Source: Incurvaria masculella (lineage: Eukaryota; Arthropoda; Insecta; Lepidoptera; Incurvariidae). Taken from it: 64,000 nt of DNA. The notes under the pieces are model-generated. The model was not told the origin of the DNA. It saw nothing but the letters and a program-made list of their open reading frames with translations, and did not search any database. A program made the translations under genes and the position numbers. The stretch lies in the NCBI GenBank assembly GCA_946894095.1, contig OX335655.1, positions 4,154,001 through 4,218,000 on the forward strand. The letters are read 5' to 3'. Below are positions 40,528 to 50,711 of the stretch, in pieces. The stretch's first letter is position 1; each line of letters opens with the position of its first letter.

Positions 40528-40750
40528 TTTAAGCCCGCCCGGGTTGGTACCATCGCATTGGATGAAAAGATGGTCGAAGCGGCAATGAAGAATTGTCCGT
40601 GTTTTCCATCCAGTTCAATGTAGCCGTGCTCATAAAGGGAAGGTCCTGGCATGGCACCTAATTCCTTCGGGAATGTGGTGTATTGGGCTAATATCATAAC
40701 GTAGTTGTATGGTATTAGCCATCCATGTCAGGTCACATAAAAAATAAAAA
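40528..40750 (+). mobile_element. SINE body and tail, right arm of inverted pair
   Basis: TTTAAGCCCGCCCGGGTTGG through GGAAGGTCCTGGCATGG to CCATGTCAGGTCACATAAAA. It is complementary over about 215 bp to the left part of the previous copy, giving a potential long hairpin in TMC intron 6. Confidence 0.8.
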
Positions 40751-40756
40751 GAAAAT

Positions 40757-41001
40757 CTGTGTCTGCACGCTTAAGTTTTTTTGAAAAATCCAAACCGAAT
40801 GAAATGAAAGCAAAAACAAAATCTTCATACGAATTTGGTTTTCCCTGTGGTTTGACCCAGAATACATTTACCGAAAAAACAAAGACATGCAGACACAGAT
40901 ATTTGTAGCCTAATATTAGATACCAAATATCAAGTAAGTTGGAACTGTGGTCTTCAAATTATTAGTAAACTACGTTTGTATGGGAGGCGAAATTTTCTGA
41001 T
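40757..41001. mobile_element. Foldback element, second copy, interrupted
   Basis: CTGTGTCTGCACGCTTAAG and ACATGCAGACACAGATATTT face each other; the right arm (CCAAATATCAAGTAAGTTGG) matches 31655. The left end is cut by the SINE pair, and the right flank is interrupted by the Penelope-like insertion at 41002, resuming at 42858. Confidence 0.6.
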
Positions 41002-41023
41002 TTACCGCGCGTGTGAGGAGCAG

Positions 41024-41070
41024 GACGTGCTGCTCGACGTTTCGGAGCCTCACATGGGCTCCATCTTCAG
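41024..41070 (-). ncRNA. Hammerhead ribozyme-like core
   Basis: Minus strand: CUGAAGA, one U, stem II GGAGCC/GGCUCC around a 7-nt loop, then GAAAC. ACGU pairs with a downstream ACGU followed by C, giving a short helix III and a GUC site. Helix I is not obvious, and the extra U after CUGAAGA departs from consensus. Hammerheads are known in Penelope-like elements. Confidence 0.5.
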
Positions 41071-41094
41071 GAGAACGTGCCTGTCGCAACGGAG

Positions 41095-42260
41095 GTAGGC
41101 ACTTTACTGGATACCCGCCGCTTTGCTTCACTTCTCAGCATCCATGGCAACACTCGTACATTTTCTTGAGGATTCCTCCTCCTCATAAATTGGAACACTT
41201 TGGCTTCCGAGGAAACCTCCTGTCATGGTTCCGAGATTTTCTAACAAATAGACGGTTTCGCGTGCGAGTTGGAGAGGATATGTCCGAACCTTACCAAGTT
41301 CTAAGCGGTGTACCACAGGGATCCGTCGTCGGCCCAGTCGTCTTCGGAGTATTTCTAACAGATTTAGGGGAGATAACACACCTCACCTTCTCTCTTTTCG
41401 CTGATGATACCAAATTTTTTGCTAATCCTATTATCGCCCAGCAAAAAATCCAGGACACCCTCGACAAGATTTCTGGATGGACAAAGGAATGGTTATTGTC
41501 GCTCAATGCCAGTAAATGCACTGTGCTACACCTAGGACCCAAAAACCCACATAACTCTTACTGGCTTGATGGAAAAATTATAGAGACAGTGACAACGCAA
41601 CATGACCTCGGTGTGACAATTTCAGAAGATCTTAAATGGGAGACACACATCACAGAAGTTGTCAAGAAAGCCAATTCCCTTCTATACATGATCAGAAAGG
41701 CCTTCTTGTACATAAATACAGAACTATTCCTAAAATTATATAAGGCCTATGTTCGCCCCTTATTAGAATATGCTTTTCTGATTTGGAACCCTTATTTTAG
41801 AATGGATATAGACCTTGTGGAGGGTGTTCAAAGACGGGCCACAAAAATGATTGCAACACTTAAGAATCAAAGTTACGAGCATTGACTTAAAATTCTCGGA
41901 CTCAGCACCCTAGAGGAACGCCGCCAGCGAGGAGACCTCATAGAAACATACAAAATCCTCAATGATTACTATAATTTACCAAATCTCAAAGAAATGTTCA
42001 CAAAAAATACAAACAAACACCTTAGAGGGCACAGCTTAAAACTGAACCAATCTGCATCAAATTCTAACCCCAGGAAACACTTCTTGGTCAACAGAGTTGT
42101 AGACTCTTGGAACAAGCTGCCGGAGGAGGTCATTAGTGCTGAAACTGTAAATGGATTTAAAAACCGACTAGACAAACATTTAAAGGCAATAAAAAAAACA
42201 AATAATCAATAATAATAATAAACAATCAATAATCAATAAATAAAATCAATATAAATACAT
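41095..42260 (+). pseudogene. CR1-like LINE RT fragment, one nonsense mutation
   Basis: 5'-truncated. It reads FRGNLLSWFRDFLTNRRFRV, GVPQGSVVGPVVFGVFLTDL, the catalytic FADD box, then AYVRPLLEYAFLIWNP. At 41883-41885 a TGA stands where related RTs have a sense codon (CGA to TGA fits). The frame continues in phase as LKILGLSTLEERRQRGDLIE, then NRVVDSWNKLPEEVI and VNGFKNRLD to a stop at 42212, followed by an (AATAAT)n tail. Inserted inside the Penelope-like element. Confidence 0.8.
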
Positions 42261-42369
42261 AATTTGAATGATAAGTAATATTAATAATACCAATTTAAAA
42301 ATTAAAAAAATACACAAGTGCACTCCGGGAAAAATGAAATTCACGCATCAGCTTCAAGCTGCTAGTGAT

Positions 42370-42810
42370 ATAAATAACATAATAAATAAATAACATAATA
42401 AAAATTAGCTGCGGTCCGAATTTCGTGTGAAGTGCAAAACACGCTGACTGTGTTTTCCTCGACGTCTGTTGTCGGTGCACCTCTCCGAAATTTAGTTTTC
42501 AGCTTATTCAGCACGGGTTTCCATATGGGCGAAAGACGGTAGGAATCTTCACGATTGAAGTTCTTGTGCTTGCTGATTTCGATGGACTCCCGAATGATTC
42601 GTGGGAGGTTTCGTTGTTCAGGTACTAGGACTTTCACCTGATCAAACCTCAACCAGTGCCCAGGTCCAGATTCTGCATGCTCACACAGCGCTGACTTCGT
42701 GATATCTCTGTTCCTAACCGCCCGTATGTGCTCCGTGATGCGTGTGCTGACGCTCCTCTTCGTTTGGCCAATGTGTGCCTCACACGCGCGGTAAGCCGTC
42801 AAACTAAATC
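42370..42810 (-). pseudogene. Penelope-like element C-terminal GIY-YIG endonuclease fragment
   Basis: Reads HIGQTKRSVSTRITEHIRAV, SALCEHAESGPGHWLRFDQV, KVLVPEQRNLPRIIRESIEI and NREDSYRLSPIWKPVL. This is the ending of Penelope proteins: a GIY-YIG nuclease with the YIGxT box, the R-x-x-EH helix, and the conserved RExIEI-x-KH-x-x-x-NREDG-x-x-LS-x-x-W. The RT part is missing, so this is a 5'-truncated, dead copy. Confidence 0.8.
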
Positions 42811-42857
42811 TTGTAGTTATGTCCCGCGTAAGTTTTAAAATATTGAAATTTTCTGAT

Positions 42858-43624
42858 GCTTACGGGCCGACCGAATCATGCATACAAACGTAGTAATTTT
42901 TTATATTTGTTATATTTTTTAAATTGCATGTCTAATATAGACTCCAAACACCAAGTAAACTGCTCAAGGGCCCACATTACCAGACAAACTTAAAATTGAC
43001 AAAAAACTATGATTTCCCTCTTTAAAATATATTGTATCAAGTTTAGTCACTAAGTCTTGACATGAGTTAGTCTCTGATGTAATTGCATCGAACCGAATCC
43101 TTGAAAGTGGTATGTATGTAAATAGTAATAATAATAATAGTTCACCCTTTTGTGATGATTATCGGTGTTTTTTTTTGTAAAGCTAACCAGCCCACCAGCT
43201 AAGCTAGCGCAGATGGAAAGTGTGCACACAGTGCTATGTGTAAGGTGATTTTTTTTTCTGTTCACTCTCCGGCGGCCATAGCCCTAAAACTCGTTCACTT
43301 CAAACGCTTAAAAAAACTGGTCAATCATACGTGGAGAGATGAAAATGTGGGTCAGGTCTTGAGACCCACGGCTGCGCAGCTGCTCTCCTCTAGTCGTGAT
43401 TTGAATGTTGTATATGTGTTATCGTGCTAGAAAACTTCGATATAGACTTCTTGTGTTTTTGACATGTTGGACATTTGAGCGGGTAGCGCCATCTAGCGCC
43501 ATGCCAACTAGTTTCTATGCATCTGTTTGTTGCAATTGTTGGCATGTGAAACTAGCGGCTAGGTCGCCACACATGTAAAACATAAAAAAATATAAAATAA
43601 ATAAATAATTATTGTGAAATAAGT
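42858..43624. other. TMC intron 6, mostly unannotated
   Basis: Starts with the resumed flank of the foldback repeat (GCTTACGGGCCGACC, then an inverted CATACAAACGTAGTAA). The rest holds no feature I recognise. Confidence 0.4.
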
Positions 43625-43635
43625 GGGCTTTATAC

Positions 43636-44107
43636 ATGTTTGAAAAATGTTACGGCTTTTCACGCGGCAGGTAGAGATATTCTCCGACGTTTCGAGCTAA
43701 TCATTCAGCCCGATTAAGTAGCACAGCAACTTCAATCGAGAAGACTCATTTAAGCTCTCTGCAATGTGGAACCCCGTGCTTCAGCCACTTAGAAGGGACC
43801 AACGAGACGATAATATCGGCGACGATATTGTCAGCTCATATTGCCTGTCGTCTGAAGTTCGGACCGCAGCCAGACACATTTCCCGCTTCCGCCCCCACTC
43901 ACAGCTACGATTTACGCCCACGGCGAGCCTAGCGGTCACCTCAGTCGTCTGCTGCGCACGAGCGCGGCGGATGCCTCCTTGACAACGGGCTGAATGATTA
44001 GCTCGAAACGTCGGAGAATATCTCTACCTGCCGCGTGAAAAGCCGTAACATTTTTCAAACATGTCTAACGACCGCGGTAACCTCAAAAGTATCATAAGCA
44101 ACCTCTA
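43636..44107 (+). mobile_element. Short Penelope-like insertion with about 79-bp inverted arms
   Basis: Flanked by an 11-bp target duplication GGGCTTTATAC (43625-43635 and 44108-44118). Arms about 43636-43713 and 43986-44063 are essentially perfect inverses (TTACGGCTTTTCACGCGGCA and so on). The centre encodes NFNREDSFKLSAMWNPVLQP, the Penelope C-terminal block, followed by about 60 residues of tail. Each arm contains CUGAAUGA, then CGAAACGUC, a degenerate hammerhead-like string. Confidence 0.8.
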
Positions 44108-44118
44108 GGGCTTTATAC

Positions 44119-44362
44119 ACCTGACATCGGTTAAGTTGACGACGGCTTTTACACCAGAGAATACTTGTAATGCTATAAATTACATTCATTAATATGATTG
44201 CATTAATAACTTTGTTATTTGTAAGTAATTTAAACTGAGGGTTGCTGTTTCTATTTTTCTTTGTTCTTTGCCTTAATCTGTTCTACCAAGGAATTGTTTG
44301 GCAGTAGCATTTAGATATAAGTGTGTATTTCATAATTGTGGTTGGAAAAATATGTTATGTAA
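44119..44362. other. TMC intron 6, unannotated part
   Basis: No feature recognised. Confidence 0.4.
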
Positions 44363-44482
44363 ACCCGTGAAGTTTCTTTGCGGATACTTCTTTGCTGGGT
44401 TGATTGAATCCGCGGATCTTTGTGATTTAACTTAGTGTAGTTTGACTACCAAAAAGTTTAAATAAATGAAATGAAATATAGG
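44363..44482 (+). mobile_element. Repeat family F, copy at 44.4 kb
   Basis: GTGAAGTTTCTTTGCGGATA, TTGATTGAATCCGCGGATCT, TAGTGTAGTTTGACTACC and a TTAAATAAATGAAATG tail. Ends 56 bp before exon 7. Probably a LINE 3' end or SINE. Confidence 0.6.
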
Positions 44483-44538
44483 CGCATCAGCTTAAAGCTG
44501 CTAGCCTATCATTATAATATAATATAGTGTCTATCCAG

Positions 44539-44786
44539 GAGTTGCTGAGCGAGCAGAACAAGAAGGAAAGTGGCGGCGCCTACGTGAAGTGGACCCAGCT
44601 GCTGGTGAACGTGGCGGTGAACTGCGGCGTGCTGGCGCTCATCGGGGGCATCCTCGCGCTGTTCTGGTGGCTGCTGTCGGAGCGCGAGGGCGCCGGGACG
44701 GCCGACGGGCGCTGGCCGCTCACCATGGCCGCCATCGTCACCGTCACGCTCACCGTCTGCCCCATCGCCTTCAGTCGGCTCGTCAG
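44539..44786 (+). CDS. TMC exon 7
   Basis: Acceptor GTGTCTATCCAG, donor GTCAG followed by GTACGC; 248 bp, phase 0 in and phase 2 out. Encodes LLSEQNKKESGG, a membrane helix (LLVNVAVNCGVLALIGGILA, then LFWWLL), a short loop and another helix (WPLTMAAIVTVTLTVCPIAF). Confidence 0.87.
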
Positions 44787-44805
44787 GTACGCAGACCTAG
44801 CATAG

Positions 44806-45065
44806 CGCGCTGCGCTTACAAGGCGAACAAAGTGTGGGAGTGAGACGTCAACTCAACATACCACTACCGCGTTAGTTAGAGGGAGATGGAACACATGTGC
44901 CCGATACAACTTCTAAAATCGTTATCAGCACATTGAAGTCTCTAGTTTTACTTAAAGAAAGCATGATGACCTGTGCATCGATAGATTGTTAAGTAAGAAG
45001 AGTAAGAAACAGGGACAAAACCGGGGTGACCCATTGAATCTTTGTCGATAAAATTTCTTTACTTT
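44806..45065 (+). mobile_element. Interspersed repeat family G, copy 1
   Basis: AGCGCGCTGCGCTTACAAGG, CGAACAAAGTGTGGGAGTGA and ACTTAAAGAAAGCATGATG match 45797-46085. Unnamed family. Confidence 0.55.
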
Positions 45066-45199
45066 TCCTCAATATTTCAAAGCGATTTTGAAATGTTTTT
45101 GAGTAAAAAAAGAAATTTCAGTATATTTTCTATGAATCAATTTTGGTCTCATCTGGCAGTTGACTCTGTATGTCTTTACATTCTAAGCCTATGGTCACT

Positions 45200-45290
45200 G
45201 ATCATAGACTCGGGCGTAGGTTGCGGGGCCGTGAAATGCTAGGCCTATGACAATAGGTTCGATCCCCGCCCAGTTAAGAATTTAATTATT
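45200..45290 (+). mobile_element. tRNA-derived SINE head
   Basis: GACTCGGGCGTAGGTTGCGG (A-box region) and AGGTTCGATCCCCGCCCAG (B box GGTTCGATCCC) at tRNA-like spacing. It does not fold as a complete tRNA and has no adjacent acceptor stem, so I read it as a SINE head of a family distinct from the main one. Confidence 0.5.
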
Positions 45291-45369
45291 TATTTTAGAT
45301 AGGCAGTCTTGACTGATCGGTCTCAATCTTGTTGATGGCTTGATGCTAATAATAAGTATTTTTAATTTT

Positions 45370-45598
45370 ACGAAATCGTGCTGTTCTGTGGTTCGGAACC
45401 CATGTGAAACTGTACGGTAAAACTTAAGCGCCCGCCCAGGTTGGTACCACTGCATTGAATGAAACTACTGTTGAAGCAGCAATGACACATTTTCCGTGTG
45501 TTCCATACAGTTAGTGTAGCCATGCTGTTAAAAGGAATGTTCTGGCATGGCACCTTATTCCTTCAGGAATGTGGTGTACTGGCTGGGCCAATATGATG
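45370..45598 (+). mobile_element. SINE body copy
   Basis: GTTCGGAACCCATGTGAAAC, GCGCCCGCCCAGGTTGGTAC, TGTTCTGGCATGGCACCTTA, GTGTACTGG. Moderately diverged; tail lost. Confidence 0.65.
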
Positions 45599-45785
45599 AC
45601 ATTCTTCTTCTTCTTCTTTAGCCTTTTGCTGTCCACTGCTGGACGTAGGCCTCCCCCAGACTTCGCCAAGTTGTGCGGTCTCCTGTTTTTCTTTGAAAGT
45701 TGTCATCTGGCTCTCTGACGTATATCGTCTGACCAAGGTGCTGGCGGTTTGCCGACGCTTCATTTTTTGACATTGATATGACCAT
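45599..45785 (-). mobile_element. Lepidopteran GTCCACTGCTGGACGTAGGC repeat
   Basis: TTTTGCTGTCCACTGCTGGA, then CGTAGGCCTCCCCCAGACTT. The minus-strand tail is (GAA)n at 45602-45617. Very frequent in moth genomes in my experience; likely the 3' part of a non-LTR element or SINE. Confidence 0.65.
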
Positions 45786-45796
45786 AGACCCAGCAT

Positions 45797-46085
45797 GCGC
45801 GCGCAGCGCGCTTACAAGACGAACAGAGTGTGGGAGCGAGAGTCCATTTCAAATATCACTACCGATGAATCATAATTCCCGATGAGACCACTTTCAAAAT
45901 ACACGTAGTGTACAAACACATTAAATTTCAAACGTTTTTTTGAAATATCTCGAACATTTGTAAAGTTTTCCTTAAAGAAAGCAGCGTTGAAGCCATCGTT
46001 ACCTGTGCCTTTACGGATTGTGAGGTGAACAAGCGCCATAACCGAGAGTAATACACTTTTCAAATGTAAAATCGAAATATCAAGA
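45797..46085 (+). mobile_element. Interspersed repeat family G, copy 2
   Basis: GCGCGCAGCGCGCTTACAAG, ACGAACAGAGTGTGGGAGCG, CCTTAAAGAAAGCAGCG. Parallels 44806. Confidence 0.55.
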
Positions 46086-47327
46086 TAACCCATTTTCTCG
46101 TAATATAAGCCGAAATTCTGCAAATAAAGTAACTGTAATTTACGCTTCCTTTTATCAATATTGATATAATTTAAAACATTTCCTGCGTACATTTAGGATA
46201 TTTTAAATACGTGAGAAAATATTTTACTTCGCTAGGGCTTGACAAAGACCTTTGTTTGACAATCGATATTTTTTTGACAGATCACCACGCGATTCAGACG
46301 CCGCGCGCCACGGTGCCGTGCGGTTCGGTCACCAATCCTTTCATGGGATAATATATATTGAAACTATTTTGGATCTATTTCAAGGTTATTTTTATGACAT
46401 CATTCTTTACGTTAGTACCCTGCTGGATGATTTTTATGCAATTGGGCACATTATTAAGTGGCTAGAGTCCACGTCACAGATTACAAAAAATCTCTATTGC
46501 TCAGAGCTCTTTTAATTTAAGATGGTCTTTTAATTCCTTGATTGTAGTAATAAAATTTATCTGACACCCATTAAACGTTATTGATGGACGTTGAAGCCAC
46601 CTATTTTTCGAAATGAGTAAAAATATGATCTTTATTTGGTATCAGAGCCAGCTAAGTGCTGGGATTGCATTATTTCGAAAACTACCGATTACTTGAAATG
46701 TTATTGGAAGAGGCTAACTTTTTACCCTTTGGTAATCTAGAGAAAAGTATATTTTTTTTCAGATCGAAATGGTCACATTAGCATTTCAATTAATTTTCTT
46801 TACAAACTTTATTTTATTTTATTAAAAAAAATCTTGCCGGCCAGTATAACGAAGCAACTGATTGTACTTCAATTGTTACAGTTATCTACACCAGGCATTA
46901 ATTTTAATTCTGAATTTCCCTATTTCCTAAAAATTCTATGTCCAATTATTTGTATTGAATTGTTCGTGCGAAAAAAGCGTAAGTACTCAGTAGGAGGAGT
47001 ACTCGCAACTATGGAGAGAAATAGTGGACAACATTTTATCAAATTAGGTTTTTCTAGAGAGCTGCCACATTATTCCATTTCAATTACTAGAAGTACATTC
47101 AATGACTATAAAATATAACTTCATATCATCCCAGAAGGTAGCACGCACAATAATAAAAAAAAACTTCCAACCTTTGACAACCTGTCAAATTTAAATGAAA
47201 TATCGGAGCATCGTATATCTATATCGTAATATAAATGTAAATTGGTCTATAACCACACAAAAGTACATATGCTTTGGGCGAAATTTTGCTTTGTTAAATA
47301 GCAAAAGGGATTTTCTGTTTTTTTTTA
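46086..47327. other. TMC intron 7, unannotated part
   Basis: About 1.2 kb of AT-rich DNA. Short open frames near 46252 and 46834 show no recognisable domains. Confidence 0.4.
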
Positions 47328-47705
47328 ATATTTATGCAACCTGACATGTATGGCTAATACCACACAACTACCGTAATTATATAAGCCCAACACACCACAT
47401 TTCCGAAGGAATCAGGTGCCATGCCAGGAACTTCCCCGTTATGAGTATGGCTACATATAACTGGATGGAAAACACTCTTCATTGCCGCTTCGACCATCTT
47501 TTAATCCAATGCCATGGTACCAACCCGGATGGGCTTAAACCCTATAGTGTCACGTGGATTCCGAACCATGGAGCAGCTCCTTTCTTGACGAAATGCATCT
47601 ATCCAACTCAGAATGAGAAATAAAGTGGTGCATAAACGGTGCGAGCATTTGTACCCAGAACTCTGGTATGCTAGGCAAGTCCCCGCGCCACTAGGCTACA
47701 AGCGT
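47328..47705 (-). mobile_element. SINE, nearly full length with tRNA-like head
   Basis: Poly-T, TATGCAACCTGACATGTATG, body, and at the right (minus sense) TTGTAGCCTAGTGGCGCGGG with a decayed B box. The most complete tRNA-headed copy here. Confidence 0.75.
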
Positions 47706-47750
47706 TTGCACCAAAAAAGTACCAGTTATCAATAAAAAAATTTAGTAAGA

Positions 47751-48006
47751 AGCGTTTTTAAATAAAAAAAAACACATTTTTTGTATGGGAGCCCCCTTTA
47801 ATTTTAATTATTTTTTAATCTTACCTATTTGTTGTTATAGCGGCAAAATAAATACACACTCTGTGAAAATTTCAGCTGTCTACCTGTTTCGGTTACTGAG
47901 ATACAGCCCTGTGACAGACGGACAGACGGACGGACGGACGGACGGTCGGACAGCGGAGGCTTAGTAATAGGGTTCCGTTTTCACCCTTTGGGTACGAAAC
48001 CCTAAC
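47751..48006 (+). mobile_element. (GTCY)n element, 5' truncated
   Basis: ACATTTTTTGTATGGGAGCC, TTGTTGTTATAGCGGCAAAA, ACAGCCCTGTGACAGACGGA, the (GGAC)n tract, ending TTTGGGTACGAAACCCTAA. It lacks the CCGGCCAAG start. Confidence 0.75.
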
Positions 48007-48149
48007 AAGCTTGTAACAAGATTTTGAAAATAATCTGATATTCCTGCTTCCAACTAATGTCATGACAAAAAACGTTTTTAGATCTTTTTCAAAATCGGAT
48101 TACAATGCTTCAAATGTAGATGTCGCTGACACTTTTTTTTATTTTAGTT

Positions 48150-50209
48150 TGTCCTGATAACATGTTGTTGTTGTTGTTGTTGTTGTGCTTCGGGCTTGTT
48201 TCCGCACTTAGACGGCAATACATCCATTGTACGTGTCAAGAAGCTCCACCAGCTGTCACGTCAGCCAGCCAAGCTCTTCCACGAAGCGCAGCAGCCTTTT
48301 TGGACTCTTCCACACTTCCTGGGCAGTTCCTGTGGTTTCAAGGAACTGGAGTCGTATGTTAGCCACCTCTGGACAATCCAAGATAACGTGAGCGGCGGTC
48401 TCTTCCTCCTCCATGCAAGCTCTACAGAGGGCGCTGTCGGTGACACCAAGAGTGAATAAATGCTTATTTAGTGGACAGTGCCCCGTTAGGAGGCCTATCA
48501 CAATACGTAACTTACTCCTGCTAAGATGAAGAAGTCTCCTCGAGAGGCGCGGATCTAACTCTGGAACGGCCGCTCTCGACTGTCTGCACTCCCTGGAGTT
48601 TAACCATCGTTCTTTGTGCGCTGAATTCGTACGCCTGCGAAGCCACGCCTTCAGCTCACTAAATGGCAAGGGTACATACGGTTCCGGGCCGATTGGGCGC
48701 AGGCTGGAGCCCTTTTTGGCGAGCTCATCCGCTGCATCGTTACCGTGGGATCCGCTGTGACCTTTGATCCACTGCAATGTTACCTTGTTTCTCCTCGCTA
48801 TAACTTCCAGTGCGCGGTGGCACTGGAGAATCAGCCCTGAGTTGAAGGTGTAGCTGCACAATGCACGGAGTACCGCTGCGCTGTCTGTAAGAATTCTGAT
48901 GTTGTACTCAGACATACCCCTATCCTGAATTGCCGAGGCAGCTTCAATGATGCCAATGCATTCTGCCTGGAAGATGGAACTTTTAGCATCCAGAGATAGC
49001 GATCTGTTAATATTGAGGTCTAAAGAAAAGGCTGCTGCCCCTGTACCTGTCCCCGTCTTTGAACCATCTGTATAGATCCTGACCTCGTGGATACCCGATT
49101 GATCCTGTGGCAGTTCGACATGTTCGATGTTGTATTGTCTGTTGAACACATACGTCTTACTTATCCTATCACACATAGCAGCTATTAGCGGATTTTCTTT
49201 AATGGCATTATGCAAGATGGTTGTGTGAGAGGCGAGTTCATTATTCCTCCAAAGTCCTAGTGAATTGATTCTTGCGGCTGCAGCTGCCGCCTCCTGTTGT
49301 ATAAACAGATCTAGTGGCGGCAGACACAGCATCGTCTCAATAGCGGTTGTAGGAGTAGTTCGCATGCAACCTGTTGTTGTGACACAAGCTATGCGTTGAA
49401 AACGCCGTAACCTCTCTCTAATCGTACTAAGTTTGGTTCTGGGCCACCTGACTACTGCTCCGTATGTTACCATTGATCTTATTATTGATGTGTAAAGCCA
49501 GAGGGTAATTTTTGGGTTTAGTCCCCAAGATTTACCTAACATTCTGCGACACTGCCAAAATGCTATACTAGCCTTACCTAGTTTGTATTCCAGGTGTTTA
49601 CCCCAGTTCAGCTTCGTGTCAAGTATAAGGCCCAGGTATTTGACTTGAGATGAAAGGGTTAGTTCACAGTTGAAAAGTTTGGGAAGCCTAAGTTTCTCAA
49701 TTTTTCTTTTGTTAGTGAACAAGAGTAGTTCCGTTTTCGTAGGGTTTACGGAGAGGGATTCCTCACCACACCATTGTTCTAAAATCCTAAATGCTCCCTG
49801 CATTTGATTGCAAAGGACATTTTCGAATTGCCCGATGATAAGAATTACTAGGTCGTCGGCGTAGCCTACTGTGTAGAAGCCCTTATCGTTAAGGCTTTTA
49901 ATGAGATCATTGACTACGAGGTTCCAAAGGAGAGGTGACAGTACCCCCCCCTGTGGGCAACCCTTGGCCACTACGCCTCTTACATTGTTATTTATGTTTA
50001 GTTGAATGGCCCTGTGTTTTAGCATGTTACCTATCCAGCCACTAAGAGTGGGGCAAACCCCATGCCTGTCTAGTGCGTTGCTAATGCCCACAAAGGTCGT
50101 TTTGTCAAAGGCGCCTTCAATATCGATGAATGCACCCAAAGCTGATATTTTATTTCCCAGTGCATACTCAACTTTGGAGACTACATGGTGAAGCCTGTCC
50201 TGATAACAT
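48150..50209 (-). mobile_element. 5'-truncated RNase H-bearing LINE with 14-bp target duplication
   Basis: TGTCCTGATAACAT at 48150-48163 is repeated exactly at 50196-50209. Between them a minus-strand LINE ends in an (AAC)n tail (48164-48186 on the plus strand as (GTT)n). The 5' truncation lies inside the RT domain. Insertion in TMC intron 7. Confidence 0.88.
48256..50195 (-). CDS. RT plus RNase H of truncated LINE
   Basis: About 646 residues of element coding sequence, open throughout; the first 14 codons of the longest frame are flanking target DNA. RT motifs: LGAFIDIEGAFDKTTF, GCPQGGVLSPLLWNLVVNDL, an intact GYADDLVILI box, LSVNPTKTELLLF. RNase H: IYTDGSKTGTGTGAAAF, FQAECIGIIEA, ILTDSAAVLRAL, WIKGHSGSHGNDAADELAKK, so all four acidic positions are present. 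It ends with the zinc motif CRACMEEEETAAHVILDCP. Similar to R1/LOA-type LINEs with RNase H. Endonuclease and part of RT are lost by truncation, so it is dead as an autonomous element. Confidence 0.85.
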
Positions 50210-50605
50210 AATAAAACAAATAAGTTGCAAGGGTGCAAATCTTATCTCGCTACCACATGACATCTGACAAAAGGTATCATGGGTCAAAACCTTACAAATG
50301 ACAACACTTACCTATAAATTAATGTTGTCGGCCGATGTGTCGAACATACTGTATAATGCTAAATCAATCAATGATGTTGTACTAATAGCCTCGGCACAAT
50401 AACTTGACAACGTATTTTTTCTATTGGAACAGGGCGGCATACGTTTTAATGAATCTGAAAAATTAAAAGTTTTAGGTACATTGGCATTGATTGTAAAGTG
50501 ATAAGGTAACTCATTGATTAAGAAGAAAACATGATTACGTCTTTTATTTTTCTTTAATTTCAATTTAAACAGTTAGAAATACATTAACCACCATAATAGC
50601 CTAAT
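50210..50605. other. TMC intron 7, unannotated part
   Basis: No feature recognised. Confidence 0.4.
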
Positions 50606-50610
50606 AATAG

Positions 50611-50711
50611 ACATTCAGGGAAGCGGGTAGCGGTCATCCGCTATGTGTACATTTATGTATATAAAATGTCTACAGCTTTTTTCTACTTAGCGGATGACAG
50701 CTACTCGCCTT
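50611..50711. repeat. Imperfect inverted repeat, about 22-bp arms
   Basis: AGCGGGTAGCGGTCATCCGC at the left and GCGGATGACAGCTACTCGCC at the right, around a 56-bp AT-rich loop. Probably a small MITE. Confidence 0.6.

Larger units (their letters stand above)
41002..42844 (-). mobile_element. Penelope-like element insertion, itself split by a LINE
   Basis: Bounded by a 13-bp target duplication GAAATTTTCTGAT (40989-41001 and 42845-42857). The 17-mer TTACCGCGCGTGTGAGG at 41002 is exactly inverted at 42780-42796. A GIY-YIG-type coding remnant lies at 42370-42810 and a hammerhead-like core at 41024-41070, both on the minus strand. A CR1-like LINE (41095-42260) separates them. Confidence 0.75.

Noticed and set aside
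42362..42802. Host GIY-YIG nuclease gene
   Set aside because: Matches the Penelope C-terminal pattern, is 5' truncated, and lies between exact target duplications.
45200..45290. Possible tRNA gene
   Set aside because: Has A and B boxes but no acceptor stem or anticodon arm that pairs properly; reads as a SINE head.
46252..47118. Two short plus-strand frames in TMC intron 7
   Set aside because: Low complexity, no domain, no splice signals that fit the TMC phase.
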